Shown: positions 27,236 to 39,200 of the stretch, one piece after another
Numbering within the stretch: position 1 is the stretch's first letter
Layout of the letters: each line of letters begins with the position of its first letter
DNA from: Lutraria lutraria
Lineage: Eukaryota; Mollusca; Bivalvia; Venerida; Mactridae
Direction of reading: 5' to 3'
Assembly (NCBI GenBank): GCA_964023205.1
Contig: OZ026843.1
Coordinates: 5,069,029-5,133,028, forward strand
DNA: 64,000 nucleotides
Made by a program: the position numbers and the translations under genes
The notes under the pieces: generated by a model
Told to the model about the DNA's origin: nothing
What the model saw: only the letters and a program-made list of their open reading frames with translations
The model's database searches: none

Positions 27236-27803
27236 ACCTATATTACGAGTTCCACGTATCTGCTAGGCAATATACTGTTGATCTTGTTGATAAAAAATAT
27301 TTTGCCGCTTATCAACAGAGAACTGGTTTTGTAATACACTTATACATTGTACTTAACACAGAAGCATAACATGGATCATAGCATACTTGTAAAATACAAA
27401 GTAATTCTGAATATGTCAATATGATAAATGAATGTCACTTCACTCCATAAAGTCGGATACACTTTTATTGTTTTACAAAATATGATTTTCTTCAGTAATG
27501 AAATGGAAATAAGTCTGAGTACATAATCATGATGGACCCTTTTGTACATTTAATGCACCACAATATATGATATTATTGAAATACTTATATTATACAGGTG
27601 TTTTATTATAATTTACAAAATCTTTGAACCTTTTGTGTTTTCGTGAGATAATATTGAGAATAAGCTTTTCCCGAATGACGTCCGAACAATCGGTCCTGTG
27701 CAAAACTTCCCGCCAAGTCAACGTCATGAAGCAGAAAGCCAAAATATGGTTGATGCTGTTATAAAATCCACTACCGATCGAAGTCTCGCTTTGTCTCATT
27801 TGT

Positions 27804-27812
27804 TATATATAG
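27804..27812 (+). promoter_or_regulatory. Possible TATA element of P-b
   Basis: TATATATAG, about 213 bp before the P-b ATG. It is conserved in all three P upstream regions (18219-18227, here and near 36048-36056). In this AT-rich sequence the match is weak evidence. Confidence 0.25.
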
Positions 27813-28024
27813 TCTTTTATTGACTTGGGAACACAGTCGAACTCGGTCAATGTATATGAGTAAGTATTCGATCTTATTTAGAATATAACACGTGAACATA
27901 TAGTGAACTGATAAGAATAATGACTGGTCTATGACAAAATTTCATGTAAGTCTTTATTACTAACAGCTGGGGTTTCTTAATTGTCTGACAGTAGTTACTT
28001 TGACACCGACAAAAGAAGAAGACA

Positions 28025-31000
28025 ATGTTATTTGTAGCAATTTTGATGTGTTTTGCTGTGGTAAATGGAGGGATCGTGCAGAGACGAAATCTTCAGGATC
28101 TTGATCCAGCTTCCATACAAAGTATTCTTTATATAAAACCTTTGAAAGCTGTTGGGGAGTAGTTTATACCGAAATAGGAAATGTTTTAGGTTTAATCATT
28201 TTGGTAGATATAATGCCAATAGGTTCAATGTCGTTTTTGAACGATGTTTTACTTATATATGGTGGTGGTACACCTAATCTGTTTTCATGGACTGTATTCT
28301 AACCAGTACTAATTTACCTGTCGACAAAGAACCAGCAAATTCTTCACTTATGGTGGAAAATCAACTTATTGTCACATTTTCATGGAGGTGGTGGTTTGAT
28401 AACCAGGTTGAAAAAGATGAAGCTTTGAGAATAAGTCCAAAAGTAGGAGATTTTTTATAATGTGTGGGTCTTAATAATGAAGGGGTCTCTAAATTTCTGT
28501 CCACTTTGTTCTGTCCATTGTCATGTCTGTTCCATACTTGTTGCTGTATACCTTTACATGTTGTGTATCAACAAAATCGATCGTTTCTTGTTACCAAACA
28601 CATAAAACATTCATACAATAACCATTATCATACTAATAACTTAAGGTGTTATTTAACTTTCTAATAATGTTCTGGTTGTGAAATGTACATACATGTAATT
28701 CATTGTTTTGTCAATCATATTCGTGATTAACATATTTTTCAGCTTTTACACAGCTTTTCCGAGCAGCTTTACTGGACAAGGTTGCCATCGAGACAAACAA
28801 CACCGTGGATATGAGCAAACAACTGAAAGTGAAGATTGACCAGTGTAAACCAAAAATTAAAGTCAAGACCGACCAGTGTAAATCTTGTGCTCAATCAAAA
28901 TGCCAGTAAGAATGTGTTCCCTTAATTTGACATTGTGTTATGTATGATTATATCGTATTAAGAATCTGGGTTCAACATAAGATTCACCTTAGGATTAACA
29001 TAGAAGTCATATTTCAATAGTCTTTTATATACAAATGTCTGAAGATTTTGGGTACAAGCTTTCAAAGTTGTGCTTTTAAATTCATTGTGTCAAACATCGC
29101 TTTAAGCTTTGTAGAAGTTTTGCCGACGATTTCATTCAAATGCTTAATACACTATCAAACATGCGAACAAATGTCACCCTTCTGAAAGACATAATCTGGC
29201 CTTTTTGACTGGTGGCTTTTAAAAAAAGGTCATTATTCACAGGCTGGTCTTTATTCGGAGGTTACCGCTGACACAAGTTTGACCGTATAAGCTTTATCAT
29301 TGTCAACTTCGATCGTTTACGGTCATGGTTTATGGGGTTCTATCACACTTTCAGAGCTTCACCATCATTTACGGACTATTTGAACCTTGCAAATCCTTAC
29401 ACATACCTTCAAGGTCCATTAAATGACATGGCTGGTAAATTAACCGACGTCGTAGATTTACTCGGAGACAATGCATCCGGATTCCTTAACTCTATGAAGG
29501 ATCTTGGTGCCTCTGCTACTGGTACAGTAAGCAATGGCCTTTCTGTAAGTTCCTCAATGCAATTTAGTATTGAACGTATTTACGATATCAAGCATTGAAA
29601 CCCGAAAAATGTGTTCCTTGTAATTAATGGAAACCGTAATCAAACATTGCCTCATTTTGTTTTAACCTTGCAGTTACATTACACCTAAAACTGTTGTATT
29701 CGCGCACATAATCTCAAATTCTGAGTTTCCAAAGTCTACCAGATACATTTTGTGTACAGAAATTAAAGAACTAAGATGAAATATTTAATGTTTCTTTCTG
29801 ATAGTCTCGTGCTTTCAGTATTTTGACTATTTTTACTTCATAAAAAGGTATGAATTTATTAGTATGCCAGTAAAGGATACCTGAGTTTATTTTTTTATAA
29901 AATATATTTCAGTCAGCATTCAATGCAATGAAAGATGGTGTTAATGCTCTTGGTAGTGGTGTTCTTGACGCCGGAAACAGCGCTATTGATACAGCTGGTC
30001 TTATTGGAGATGGTGTCAAAGATGGTATAGATGAAGTGGGCCACTCTCTTGAACATGTGGGCAGCAGTATTGGGCACGCTATTGGCGGTACAGTAATACT
30101 AATACAATCACGAGTTAAACAAACAACTAAAAATAATCAAGACTTGAAGAAGTTTTTGGACACACGCATGTGTACAACCTGACAATTTTAAGTGTAGAGG
30201 TAAACCTATAGTGTGTCAATCAATTTCGCTGCCATGTCATGTGTGATATATTCCCCATTCTTGTATCGTAGAAATATTGCATTTAAATGACACTTGATGG
30301 GTACGCAGTGTCCCTTTGAAGCGTTATCATTTATATCCTAGTAACATTCATCGAGTTCAAAACTAAAAGTGGAAAGTCTGTGGTTGTGATTAATTTCGAA
30401 ACAATGTTTAACACAATTGAAAAAAGTACTTAGGTCAAAGGGCATAAATATCTAGGATATCTGATAAAAGGTCAAATGTGCCTATCAATCAGGCACTTAA
30501 TTCACTCTAAATGACAGACGTTATCCATCAATGCCAATATAAATGGCTCTCGAAGCCTTGTATAACAACACATGCTTTGAGGAAAGAGATAATTAATGTA
30601 TAAATTGCTTTCGTGTTAAAGGGGTATATCTACTTTGTCAAATAATCACCGTATCTTGAGTGTTTCTTTCTTTGAATGGGAACTTAAACAGATGTCAACT
30701 CTAAGTGAGGGATGATAGACTTTATCTTTTTGGGGCAGACTATTGCCCAGAGTTTATCAAGCATTAGTTGAAAATGAATGAAAAACATTTAACTGAATTA
30801 AGTATTGGTAACTTTACAGAGAGGCTGAGAACACATACTTATTTACCATCATTTGTGTTCTGTACAGGTATCTTTGGCAAGAAGAGAGAAATAGATGCAC
30901 AAACTAGAGCATGTATGCAGAAATGTGCTTCCTGTCATCCGTTGTTGTTACCTTCACAGGATCAGATGATAACAGCAGGTTGTTTATAATTTTTTTCCAC

Positions 31001-33337
31001 TCCCCTCCGAGTGACACAGCTGATAATCGTTTGATAAAAAACCTACATGCTATTTTTAACTGCATAAAAAGAAAGATATATTTACACACCGGTTTAATTT
31101 TCCTGTTTACATCAAACCTGATTACATAGGCAACATGTATTTATTGGCAACTTCAAACCTTCCTGGGAGTATCAGGAACATTTCGTAAGTCTGTCAAGAA
31201 CGTTTTTGTATTTATGAAGATACGGTCAATTGTTTTTGAAAATGATGCGCTTTTTGCAACTAATATAATTACATTCCGTGTACTAGTAATACAATGTAGA
31301 TAGACGTTGTAGAATATAAGAAATGTTAGTCTGAAAGGAGCATTATGGTGGGGTGAGTCTTCGTCCTGCAGCCGGCCGCGTCACGTGTATTATTATGTCA
31401 TTTTAGAAAATTAAATTCTGAATGAAAAAGTATGGGTCTATATCTTGTATATGAAGAGAATAGCATTTACGCAGATATAGTCCTCCCGAAAATTCAGCCG
31501 TCTAAAGACAGAATGATTACTCTCGGACAATGTATATTCATACTGAATCAATTAGGATTTTGACTAAAAAAGCACATACATTTGACATTTGGAAATATAT
31601 TACACTATACAAACTTAATACCAGACTTGGGGTATATATAGAGAGATTTTTGGTTTGAATCTTACGGTAACAACTTGGTATGTCATTGCGGACCTTTTTG
31701 CACACTCTCTAATGTTATGTTCGTAATACTTTCAGTTTGTGGAGGAGATATTGTCAAAATGAACAACACCATGAATGACAAGATTAATAAGATACAGAAT
31801 GTATATAACGCAGCTTTGGACAAGGCTCATCCAATTGTTACCAGGGTAACATTTAATGTTTCTCGATTGCTATTTCTTGAATTTACATTTCATGTTTATA
31901 ATATTTATCATTTTGTTTAATATAATATATTTAAAACACCCGGAACGGAACACATACTTAGTGTCTAATCGCGAATCTATAGACAACAAACCAGGAAGTT
32001 GGTGTTATACTTTTTTATATTTTATCAAATACAGTTCATTCTCAACCAACGTGAAATGTCCATAATTATAGCAGTGCATGATGATAAAAATCTTACCGGA
32101 AGTTAGCTATTGTAAAGAAATAGGCGTAATATTGAGATAGTTGGTAAATGAGATTTCATTAAACTTTTGTATGTATTTTTACCCAATTATAATCAAAGTT
32201 CATGTGCTGTGTATATACTCGATTTGTATTCTTAGGATAATCTTCTCCTTTACATATCTCAGGCTATAATTATCATAGTTAGCTTATTTTGTATGTCAGA
32301 TGCATGTCCAGGCAATTACAATGCGTGATAGTTACTTTTGCTTGAATATAGTTGACCATTTGACCCAGTACTGTCTGTAGATCTTATACATTTTATCTTA
32401 TATCATAGGTGTGGTTTGGTTTTTGTTGAAATGTGGTACACATCAGACAGACAAAAACATGATTTCTAATCATTAAAACACGTTTGGCACAGAATCAACT
32501 GATACATATCGTATATTTTGTTGAAAGTTTTGAATTATTTACATTGTATACATAATGGAGAGCGAGATACGCCATCTACAAATCATAGATAAAAATATAA
32601 GCGAGAGACGTAGAACAAATACCACATAGTGTTGGCTTCTTTTATTTCCGTTACAATCGTCATCACTCCTGTCGTGTGTGAGCTTCTATGGTCAAACATT
32701 TACACGTATAGTAGAAGGCCTTTTTGTGTGAAGGTGGTCCTCCCTTTGTCCGTTTCAATTGTATCTGTGTATTTGCTTTGCTCTTTGTCTTGTTTTATGA
32801 GTTAAACTTTGTGTTCTTTATTTGTTGGTGGTGGTTCCGATGTTCTGTTCATGTTGTTTATATTTGTTGAGAAGCACTCCCAAAAAATTGTTCATATCTT
32901 TTTGGCTCTGGGAATCATGCAATGATACACAAATGTATCTTGAACATATACATGTATGTCAGAAGTGTTGGAGCTACTAGTTATGTACTATAGTATGGTA
33001 TGCAGTATTGAACCAGTATTTGTTACCATTCTATTCAGCATCAACGCTGCTATCTTTATTTGTTTTACTATTGATATCTAACTATCCGGTATTTCTCTTT
33101 GTTTCACGAGTGGTTTTGTTACATGAGGAAAATACCATAATTATTGTTTTCTAACCCACACAGCTCCAGTTTGACCCCGCCTCTATGAACACCCACATGG
33201 AATTGTCTAATGTTCATATAACGGTACAACTGAATGGAAAGACTATCTCATACAAAACAACAGTACCATACGCTATGATGAACATGCCACAAACTGCAAG
33301 AAATATGGCCATGGAATTCTGGGGCAAATCCAACTAA
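28025..33337 (+). CDS. Secreted clusterin-like protein, P type, copy b (complete, 339 aa)
   Basis: Seven coding exons: 28025-28121, 28743-28905, 29355-29544, 29913-30087, 30868-30978, 31736-31845, 33164-33337 (TAA). They sum to 1,020 nt and stay in phase throughout. An N-terminal signal peptide (MLFVAILMCFAVVNG) is followed by QRR. Cys 67, 78, 81 and 86 form C-x10-C-x2-C-x4-C. The middle (about 88-208) holds amphipathic segments such as LTDVVDLLGDNASGFLNSM. A basic GKKR lies at 212-215, then Cys 224, 228, 231 and 247, a helical segment, and a C-terminus with ITVQLNGKTISYKTTVPY and MPQTARNMAMEFW. Sequons NNT occur in exons 2 and 6. Exons 2 and 6 have the same lengths (163 and 110 nt) as their M counterparts, and all shared introns have equal phase, so M and P are paralogues. 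P lacks M's full furin consensus. An AATAAA follows at 33386. A secreted chaperone or lipid-binding role is only inferred from the clusterin resemblance. Confidence 0.87.
29148..29287. mobile_element. Degenerate MITE, TIR TACxxTCAAACxTG family, in P-b intron 2
   Basis: The ends read TACACTATCAAACATGCG and AAGTTTGACCGTA, with the GGCCTTT and CTTTATTCGGAGGT blocks typical of relatives at 44625-44806 and 58295-58468. Its left end coincides with the right edge of duplication A. It is repeated at about 37400-37539. Confidence 0.6.
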
Positions 33338-33385
33338 ATATCATCACCAGTTTTTATGAAATTTCTAATTCCTGGATGGAATAAG

Positions 33386-33391
33386 AATAAA
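33386..33391 (+). terminator. Polyadenylation signal of P-b
   Basis: AATAAA 48 bp after the stop codon, conserved in the P-c copy. Confidence 0.6.
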
Positions 33392-33752
33392 ATTATTATA
33401 CAACTTGTTTTTGGTTGACAGTTTTAATACATACATGTCCAGGGACACTACGAGTATATTCATCATCATCATCTTTTGTAATCGCCTCACTTTCTTAGAG
33501 CATACTCGCGTAACCATGGTAACATAGTACAACAACAAAAAATACCGTATTTCTCTGACTCGTAACTCACTGTATGCTTACTTAAAAGCCAGTGTATAAT
33601 GAGGCGTAAAATAGTCTTGGTTTCTGGTAACCAGACCTACACCAATTTTTCCCGCGGCCCGAGACCTTTTGTTTAGCCCGAGGAACGGTACTTACACTTT
33701 CTCAATTTTTTACCTTTCTACGCATTTGCAAGTGCCGACATAAATCATGTCC

Positions 33753-34640
33753 GTGAAGTTTGCAGCCTAGCAGCCCAGCAGCGTGAAGTTGGCAGCCCAG
33801 CAGCCTAGCAGCACAGCAGCGTGAAGTTAGCAGCCCAGCAGCCTAGCAGCCCAGTAGCGTGAAGTTAGCAGACCAGCAGCCTAGCAGCCCAGCATCGTGA
33901 AGTTAGCAGCCCAGCAGCCTAGCAGCCCAGCAGCTTAATATATTTCTACAGTTAAACTGCACCACAAATCATGCAAATACTTAAAAACGCATGAAGTAAT
34001 AACATTATGTTGCTGTCATGTTTATTAGAAGAAAAAAATACGATTTTTATCGATTTTGTGAATCTGGCAGTGTAGCGGCCGCATAGCGGACTACATTGTA
34101 TTATAGTCAAACATATAAAATGCACAAGAAATCCGGCTAAACACTTACGAATCGATGATATAATTCGATTTTATTCCTTTAACGTTCATAAGATGAGAAC
34201 TTACACATTTTTGTTTCTTTTTGTGAAGTTGGCAGCCTAGCAGCGTAACAGCGTAATCTATATTTCTACAGATAAACTTCACAAAAAAATCGAGCTAAAT
34301 ACTTAAGAATGCATAAACTAATGTCAGTCTGTTGTTTAAACATTAATTAACTGTAAATATATGATTTTCTTTTTTTTTTCAATGTGGAATTAGCCGCTGC
34401 TAGCAGCGTGAAGTTGGCAGCCCAGCAGCGTAACATATATTTCTACGACTAAACTTCACAATAAATCAAGAAAATACTTCAGAATGCATAAAATAATGTC
34501 AGTCTGTTGTTTGGACATTAATTAATTGAAAATATATGATTTTCATTTTTTTTCAATGTGAAATTAGCCGCTGCTAGCAGCGTGAAGTTGGCAGCTAGCA
34601 GCTAGCAGCGTCTTATTTCACGTAAAAAAGTATTGTTCTT
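33753..34640. repeat. GCAGC-rich tandem repeats with dispersed arm sequences (unit B1)
   Basis: From 33753 to about 33935 there are roughly five units built from GTGAAGTT(G/A)GCAGC, CCAGCAGCCTAGCAGC and CCAGCAGC, about 38 bp each. Shorter GTGAAGTTGGCAGC blocks recur at 34223, 34408 and 34581, each followed by an arm beginning TATATTTCTAC and containing GTCAGTCTGTTGTTT. No reading frame. It looks like a non-autonomous element whose core is a variable tandem repeat. Confidence 0.75.
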
Positions 34641-34745
34641 GATTTGTTGTGAAGTTTATCTTGTCACCCGTACAGGAGATGTCAAGAAGGAAGCAGTTTA
34701 GACGGAAATCTTTTAACGCCTCCATACCAGTTTGCATGAATAGAA

Positions 34746-36268
34746 TTGATAACGGTGCACCCATAAGAATTATCTTTATTGACAATCTTTGTTTCATCTA
34801 GTTTACCGAGTTACAGTTTTTACCTCGTTCCAAAACTTCCTATTTGGGCTTCATGTATTTAAGTGATCACGATACATTGTGAGATAAAATACAAGTAAAC
34901 AACAACGACAGGAATAATCCAAGTACTGAAAGTACTGTCGGAACTTGATTTTCTCCTTACGAAACAAAAAGAGAAATGTGTACCAACATCGATCATGTCA
35001 ATGGAAACATTTTTAACATTTACTCTAACGGACCGATCTTTTCATTCATATTGTAATGCAGGTCATACGCATACATGTGAAGGGCATACAATAGCGCTTT
35101 ACTAGTCTCTTTTGCTAAAACTATAAATGAAAGATGGCCCTATATCGCTCACATGTCAATCACTGCTCACTCATTAAAACACTGTTTTGAACCGGTGACC
35201 TAGTTTTTGACCCCAGATGACCCATGTTAAAACTTGTCCTACATATTAATAAGACAAACATTCTGACAAAAGTTGGTGAAGATCCAATCAAAACCATGGA
35301 AACTACAGCATAGACAACGTTTTCCTAAGATTTGACCTCGTGACCTAGTTTCTGACCACATGTTCGAATTTGTCTTACATATCATTAAGACAAACATTCT
35401 GACAAGGTTTGGTAAAGGTAAAACTTCAAGTGTTTATTTAAAACTTTGAAATAATTATGATATTGATAGGTACTTGTACAAGTATATTACGAGTTCCACG
35501 TATCTGCTAGGCAATATACAGTTGATCTTGATGATAAAAAATATTTTGCCGCTTATCAACAGAGAACTGGTTTTGTAATACACTTATACATTGTACTTAA
35601 CACAGAAGCATAACATGGATCATAGCATATTTGTAAAATACAAAGTAATTCTGAATATGTCAATATGATAAATGAATGTCACTTCACTCCATAAAGTCGG
35701 ATACACTTTTATTGTTTTACAAAATATGATTTTCTTCAGTAATGAAATGGAAATAAGTCAGAGTACATAATCATGATGAACCCTTTTGTACATTTAATGC
35801 ACCACAATATATGGTATTATTGAAATACTTATATTATACAGGTGTTTTATTATAATTTACAAAATCTTTGAACCTTTTGTGTTTTCGTGAGATAATATTG
35901 AGAATAAGCTTTTCCCGATTGACGTCCGAACAATCGGTCCTGTGCAAAACTTCCCGCCAAGTCTCGGTCATGAAGCAGAAAGCCAAAATATGGTTGATGC
36001 TGTTATAAAATCCACTACCGATCGAAGTCTCGCTTTGTCTCATTTGTTATATATAGTCTTTTATTGACTTGGGAACATAGTCGAACTCGGTCAATGTATA
36101 TGAGTAAGTATTCGATCTTATATAGAATATAACACGTGAACATATAGTGAACTGATAAGAATAATGACTGGTCTATGACAAAATTTCATGTAAGTCTTTA
36201 TTACTAACAGCTGGGGTTTCTTAATTGTCTGACAGTGGTTATTTTGACACCGACAAAAGAAGAAGACA
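34746..36268. other. Upstream region of P-c
   Basis: Homologous to 26606-28024. It differs by substitutions and by indels in the dispersed repeat around 35128-35420. A possible TATA element lies near 36048-36056. There is no gene between the GCAGC block and P-c. Confidence 0.6.
35128..35420 (-). repeat. Dispersed GGCCC-TATATCGCTCACATG repeat (unit B2)
   Basis: Same repeat as 26989-27235 but missing the ACAAGAGGGCCA start, and longer on its far side: it has an extra block (CATTAAGACAAACATTCTGA and following) that the B1 copy lacks. Confidence 0.65.
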
Positions 36269-39200
36269 ATGTTATTTGTAGGAATTTTGATGTGTTTTGC
36301 TGTGGTAAATGGAGGGATCATGCAGAGACGAAATCTTCAGGATCTTGATCCAGCTTCCATACAAAGTATTCTTTATATAAAACCTTTGAAAGCTGTTGGG
36401 GAGTAGTTTATACCGATATAGGAAATGTTTTAGGTTTAATTATTTTGGTAGATATAATGCCAATAGGTTCAATGTCGTTTTTGAACGATGTTTTACTCAT
36501 ATATGGTGGTGGTACACCTACTCTGTTTTCATGGACTGTATTCTAACCAGTACTAACTTACCTGTCGACAAAGAATCAGCAACTTCTCCACTTATGGTGA
36601 AAAATCAACTTATTGTCACATTTTCATGGAGGTGGTGGTTTGATAATCAGGTTGAAAAAGATGAAGCTTTGAGAATAAGTCCAAAAGTAGGAGATTTTTT
36701 ATAATGTGTGGGTCTTAATATTGAAGGGGTCTCTAATTTTCTGTCCACTTTGTTCTGTCAATTGTCATGTATCATGTCTGTTCCACACTTGTTGCTGTAT
36801 ACCATTACATGTTGTGTATCAACAAAATCGATCGTTTCTTGTTTACAAACACATAGTACATTCATACAATAATCATTATCATACTAATAACTTAAGGTGT
36901 TATTTAACTTTCTAATAATGATCTGGTTGTGAAATGTACATACATGTAATTCATTGTTTTGTCAATCATATTCGCGACTTACATATTTTTTCAGCTTTTA
37001 CTCAGCTTTTCCGAGCAGCTTTACTGGACAAGGTTGCCATCGAGACAAACAACACCGTGGATATAAGCAAACAGCTGAAAGTGAAGATTGACCAGTGTAA
37101 ACCAAAAATTACAGTCAAGACCGACCAGTGTAAATCTTGTGCTCAATCAAAATGCCAGTAAGAATGTGTTCCCTTAATTTGACATTGTGTTATGTATGAT
37201 TATATTGTATTAAGAATCTGGGTTCAATATAAGATTCACCTCAGGATTAACATAGAAGTCATATTTCAATAGTCAATTATATACAAATATCTGAAGACTT
37301 TGGGTACAAGCTTTCAAAGTTGTGCTTTTAAATTCATTATGTCAAACATCGCTTTAAGCTTTGTAGAAGTTTTGCCGACGATTTCATTCAAATGCTTAAT
37401 ACACTATCAGACCTGCGAACAAATGTCACCCTTCTGAAAGACATAATCTGGCCTTTTTGACTGGTGGCTTTTTAAAAAAGGTCATTATTCACAGGCTGGT
37501 CTTTATTCGGAGGTTACCGCTGACACAAGTTTGACCGTATAAGCTTTATCATTGTCAACTTCGATCGTTTACGGTCATGGTTTATGGGGTTCTATCACAC
37601 TTTCAGAGCTTCACCATCATTTACGGACTATTTGAACCTTGCAAATCCTTACACATACCTTCATGGTCCATTAAATGACATGGCTGGTAAATTAACCGAC
37701 GTCGTAGATTTACTCGGAGACAATGCATCCGGATTCCTTAACTCTATGAAGGATCTTGGTGCCTCTGCTACTGGTACAGTAAGCAATGGCCTTTCTGTAA
37801 GTTCCTCAATGCAATTTAGTATTGAACGTATTTACGATATCAAGCATTGAAACCCGAAAAATGTGTTCCTTGTAATTAATGGAAACCGTAATCAAACATT
37901 GCCTCATTTTGTTTTAACCTTGCAGTTACATTACACCTAAAACTGTTGTATTCGCGCACATAATCTCAAATTCTGAGTTTCCAAAGTCTACCAGATACAT
38001 TTTGTGTACAGAAATTAAAGAACTAAGATGAAATATTTAATGTTTCTTTCTGATAGTCTCGTGCTTTCAGTATTTTGACTATTTTTACTTCATAAAAAGG
38101 TATGAATTTATTAGTATGCCAGTAAAGGATACCTGAGTTTATTTTTTTATAAAATATATTTCAGTCAGCATTCAATGCAATGAAAGATGGTGTTAATGCT
38201 CTTGGTAGTGGTGTTCTTGACGCCGGAAACAGCGCTATTGATACAGCTGGTCTTATTGGAGATGGTGTCAAAGATGGTATAGATGAAGTGGGCCACTCTC
38301 TTGAACATGTGGGCAGCAGTATTGGGCACGCTATTGGCGGTACAGTAATACTAATACAATCACGAGTTAAACAAACAACTAAAAATAATCAAGACTTGAA
38401 GAAGTTTTTGGACACACGCATGTGTACAACCTGACAATTTTAAGTGTAGAGGTAAACCTATAGTGTGTCAATCAATTTCGCTGCCATGTCATGTGTGATA
38501 TATTCCCCATTCTTGTATCGTAGAAATATTGCATTTAAATGACACTTGATGGGTACGCAGTGTCCCTTTGAAGCGTTATCATTTATATCCTAGTAACATT
38601 CATCGAGTTCAAAACTAAAAGTGGAAAGTCTGTGGTTGTGGTTAATTTCGAAACAATGTTTAACACAATTGAAAAAAGTACTTAGGTCAAAGGGCATAAA
38701 TATCTAGGATATCTGATAAAAGGTCAAATGTGCCTATCAATCAGGCACTTAATTCACTCTAAATGACAGACGTTATCCATCAATGCCAATATAAATGGCT
38801 CTCGCAGCCTTGTATAACAACACATGCTTTGAGGAAAGAGATAATTAATGTATAAATTGCTTTCGTGTTAAAGGGGTATATCTACTTTGTCAAATAATCA
38901 CCGTATCTTGAGTGTTTCTTTCTTTGAATGGGAACTTAAACAGATGTCAACTCTAAGTGAGGGATGATAGACTTTATCTTTTTGGGGCAGACTATTGCCC
39001 AGAGTTTATCAAGCATTAGTTGAAAATGAATGAAAAACATTTAACTGAATTAAGTATTGGTAACTTTACAGAGAGGCTGAGAACACATACTTATTTACCA
39101 TCATTTGTGTTCTGTACAGGTATCTTTGGCAAGAAGAGAGAAATAGATGCACAAACTAGAGCATGTATGCAGAAATGTGCTTCCTGTCATCCGTTGTTGT

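Larger units (their letters stand above)
24415..28024. other. Intergenic region between head-to-head M-b and P-b genes
   Basis: Duplicate of 14830-18439. It includes the inverted-repeat element at 25039-25287, the dispersed repeat at 26989-27235 and a possible TATA element (27804-27812). From 26606 onward it is also the start of duplication B, so this part exists three times in the window. Confidence 0.6.
19563..29147 (+). repeat. Tandem duplication A, copy 2 (9,585 bp)
   Basis: Second copy of the 9,585-bp unit. Its left edge joins intron 2 of the truncated P copy to sequence 3' of the M gene. Its right edge continues without interruption into intron 2 of the complete P gene, so this copy keeps the ancestral right flank and copy 1 keeps the ancestral left flank. 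Confidence 0.95.
26606..34745 (+). repeat. Tandem duplication B, copy 1 (about 8.1 kb)
   Basis: Direct repeat with 34746-about 42716. The offset starts at 8,140 and becomes 8,244-8,252 further in, because of small insertions and deletions. The unit carries the P promoter region, the whole P gene and the GCAGC repeat block downstream. Divergence is clearly higher than for duplication A, but it is patchy (see findings). Confidence 0.9.
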
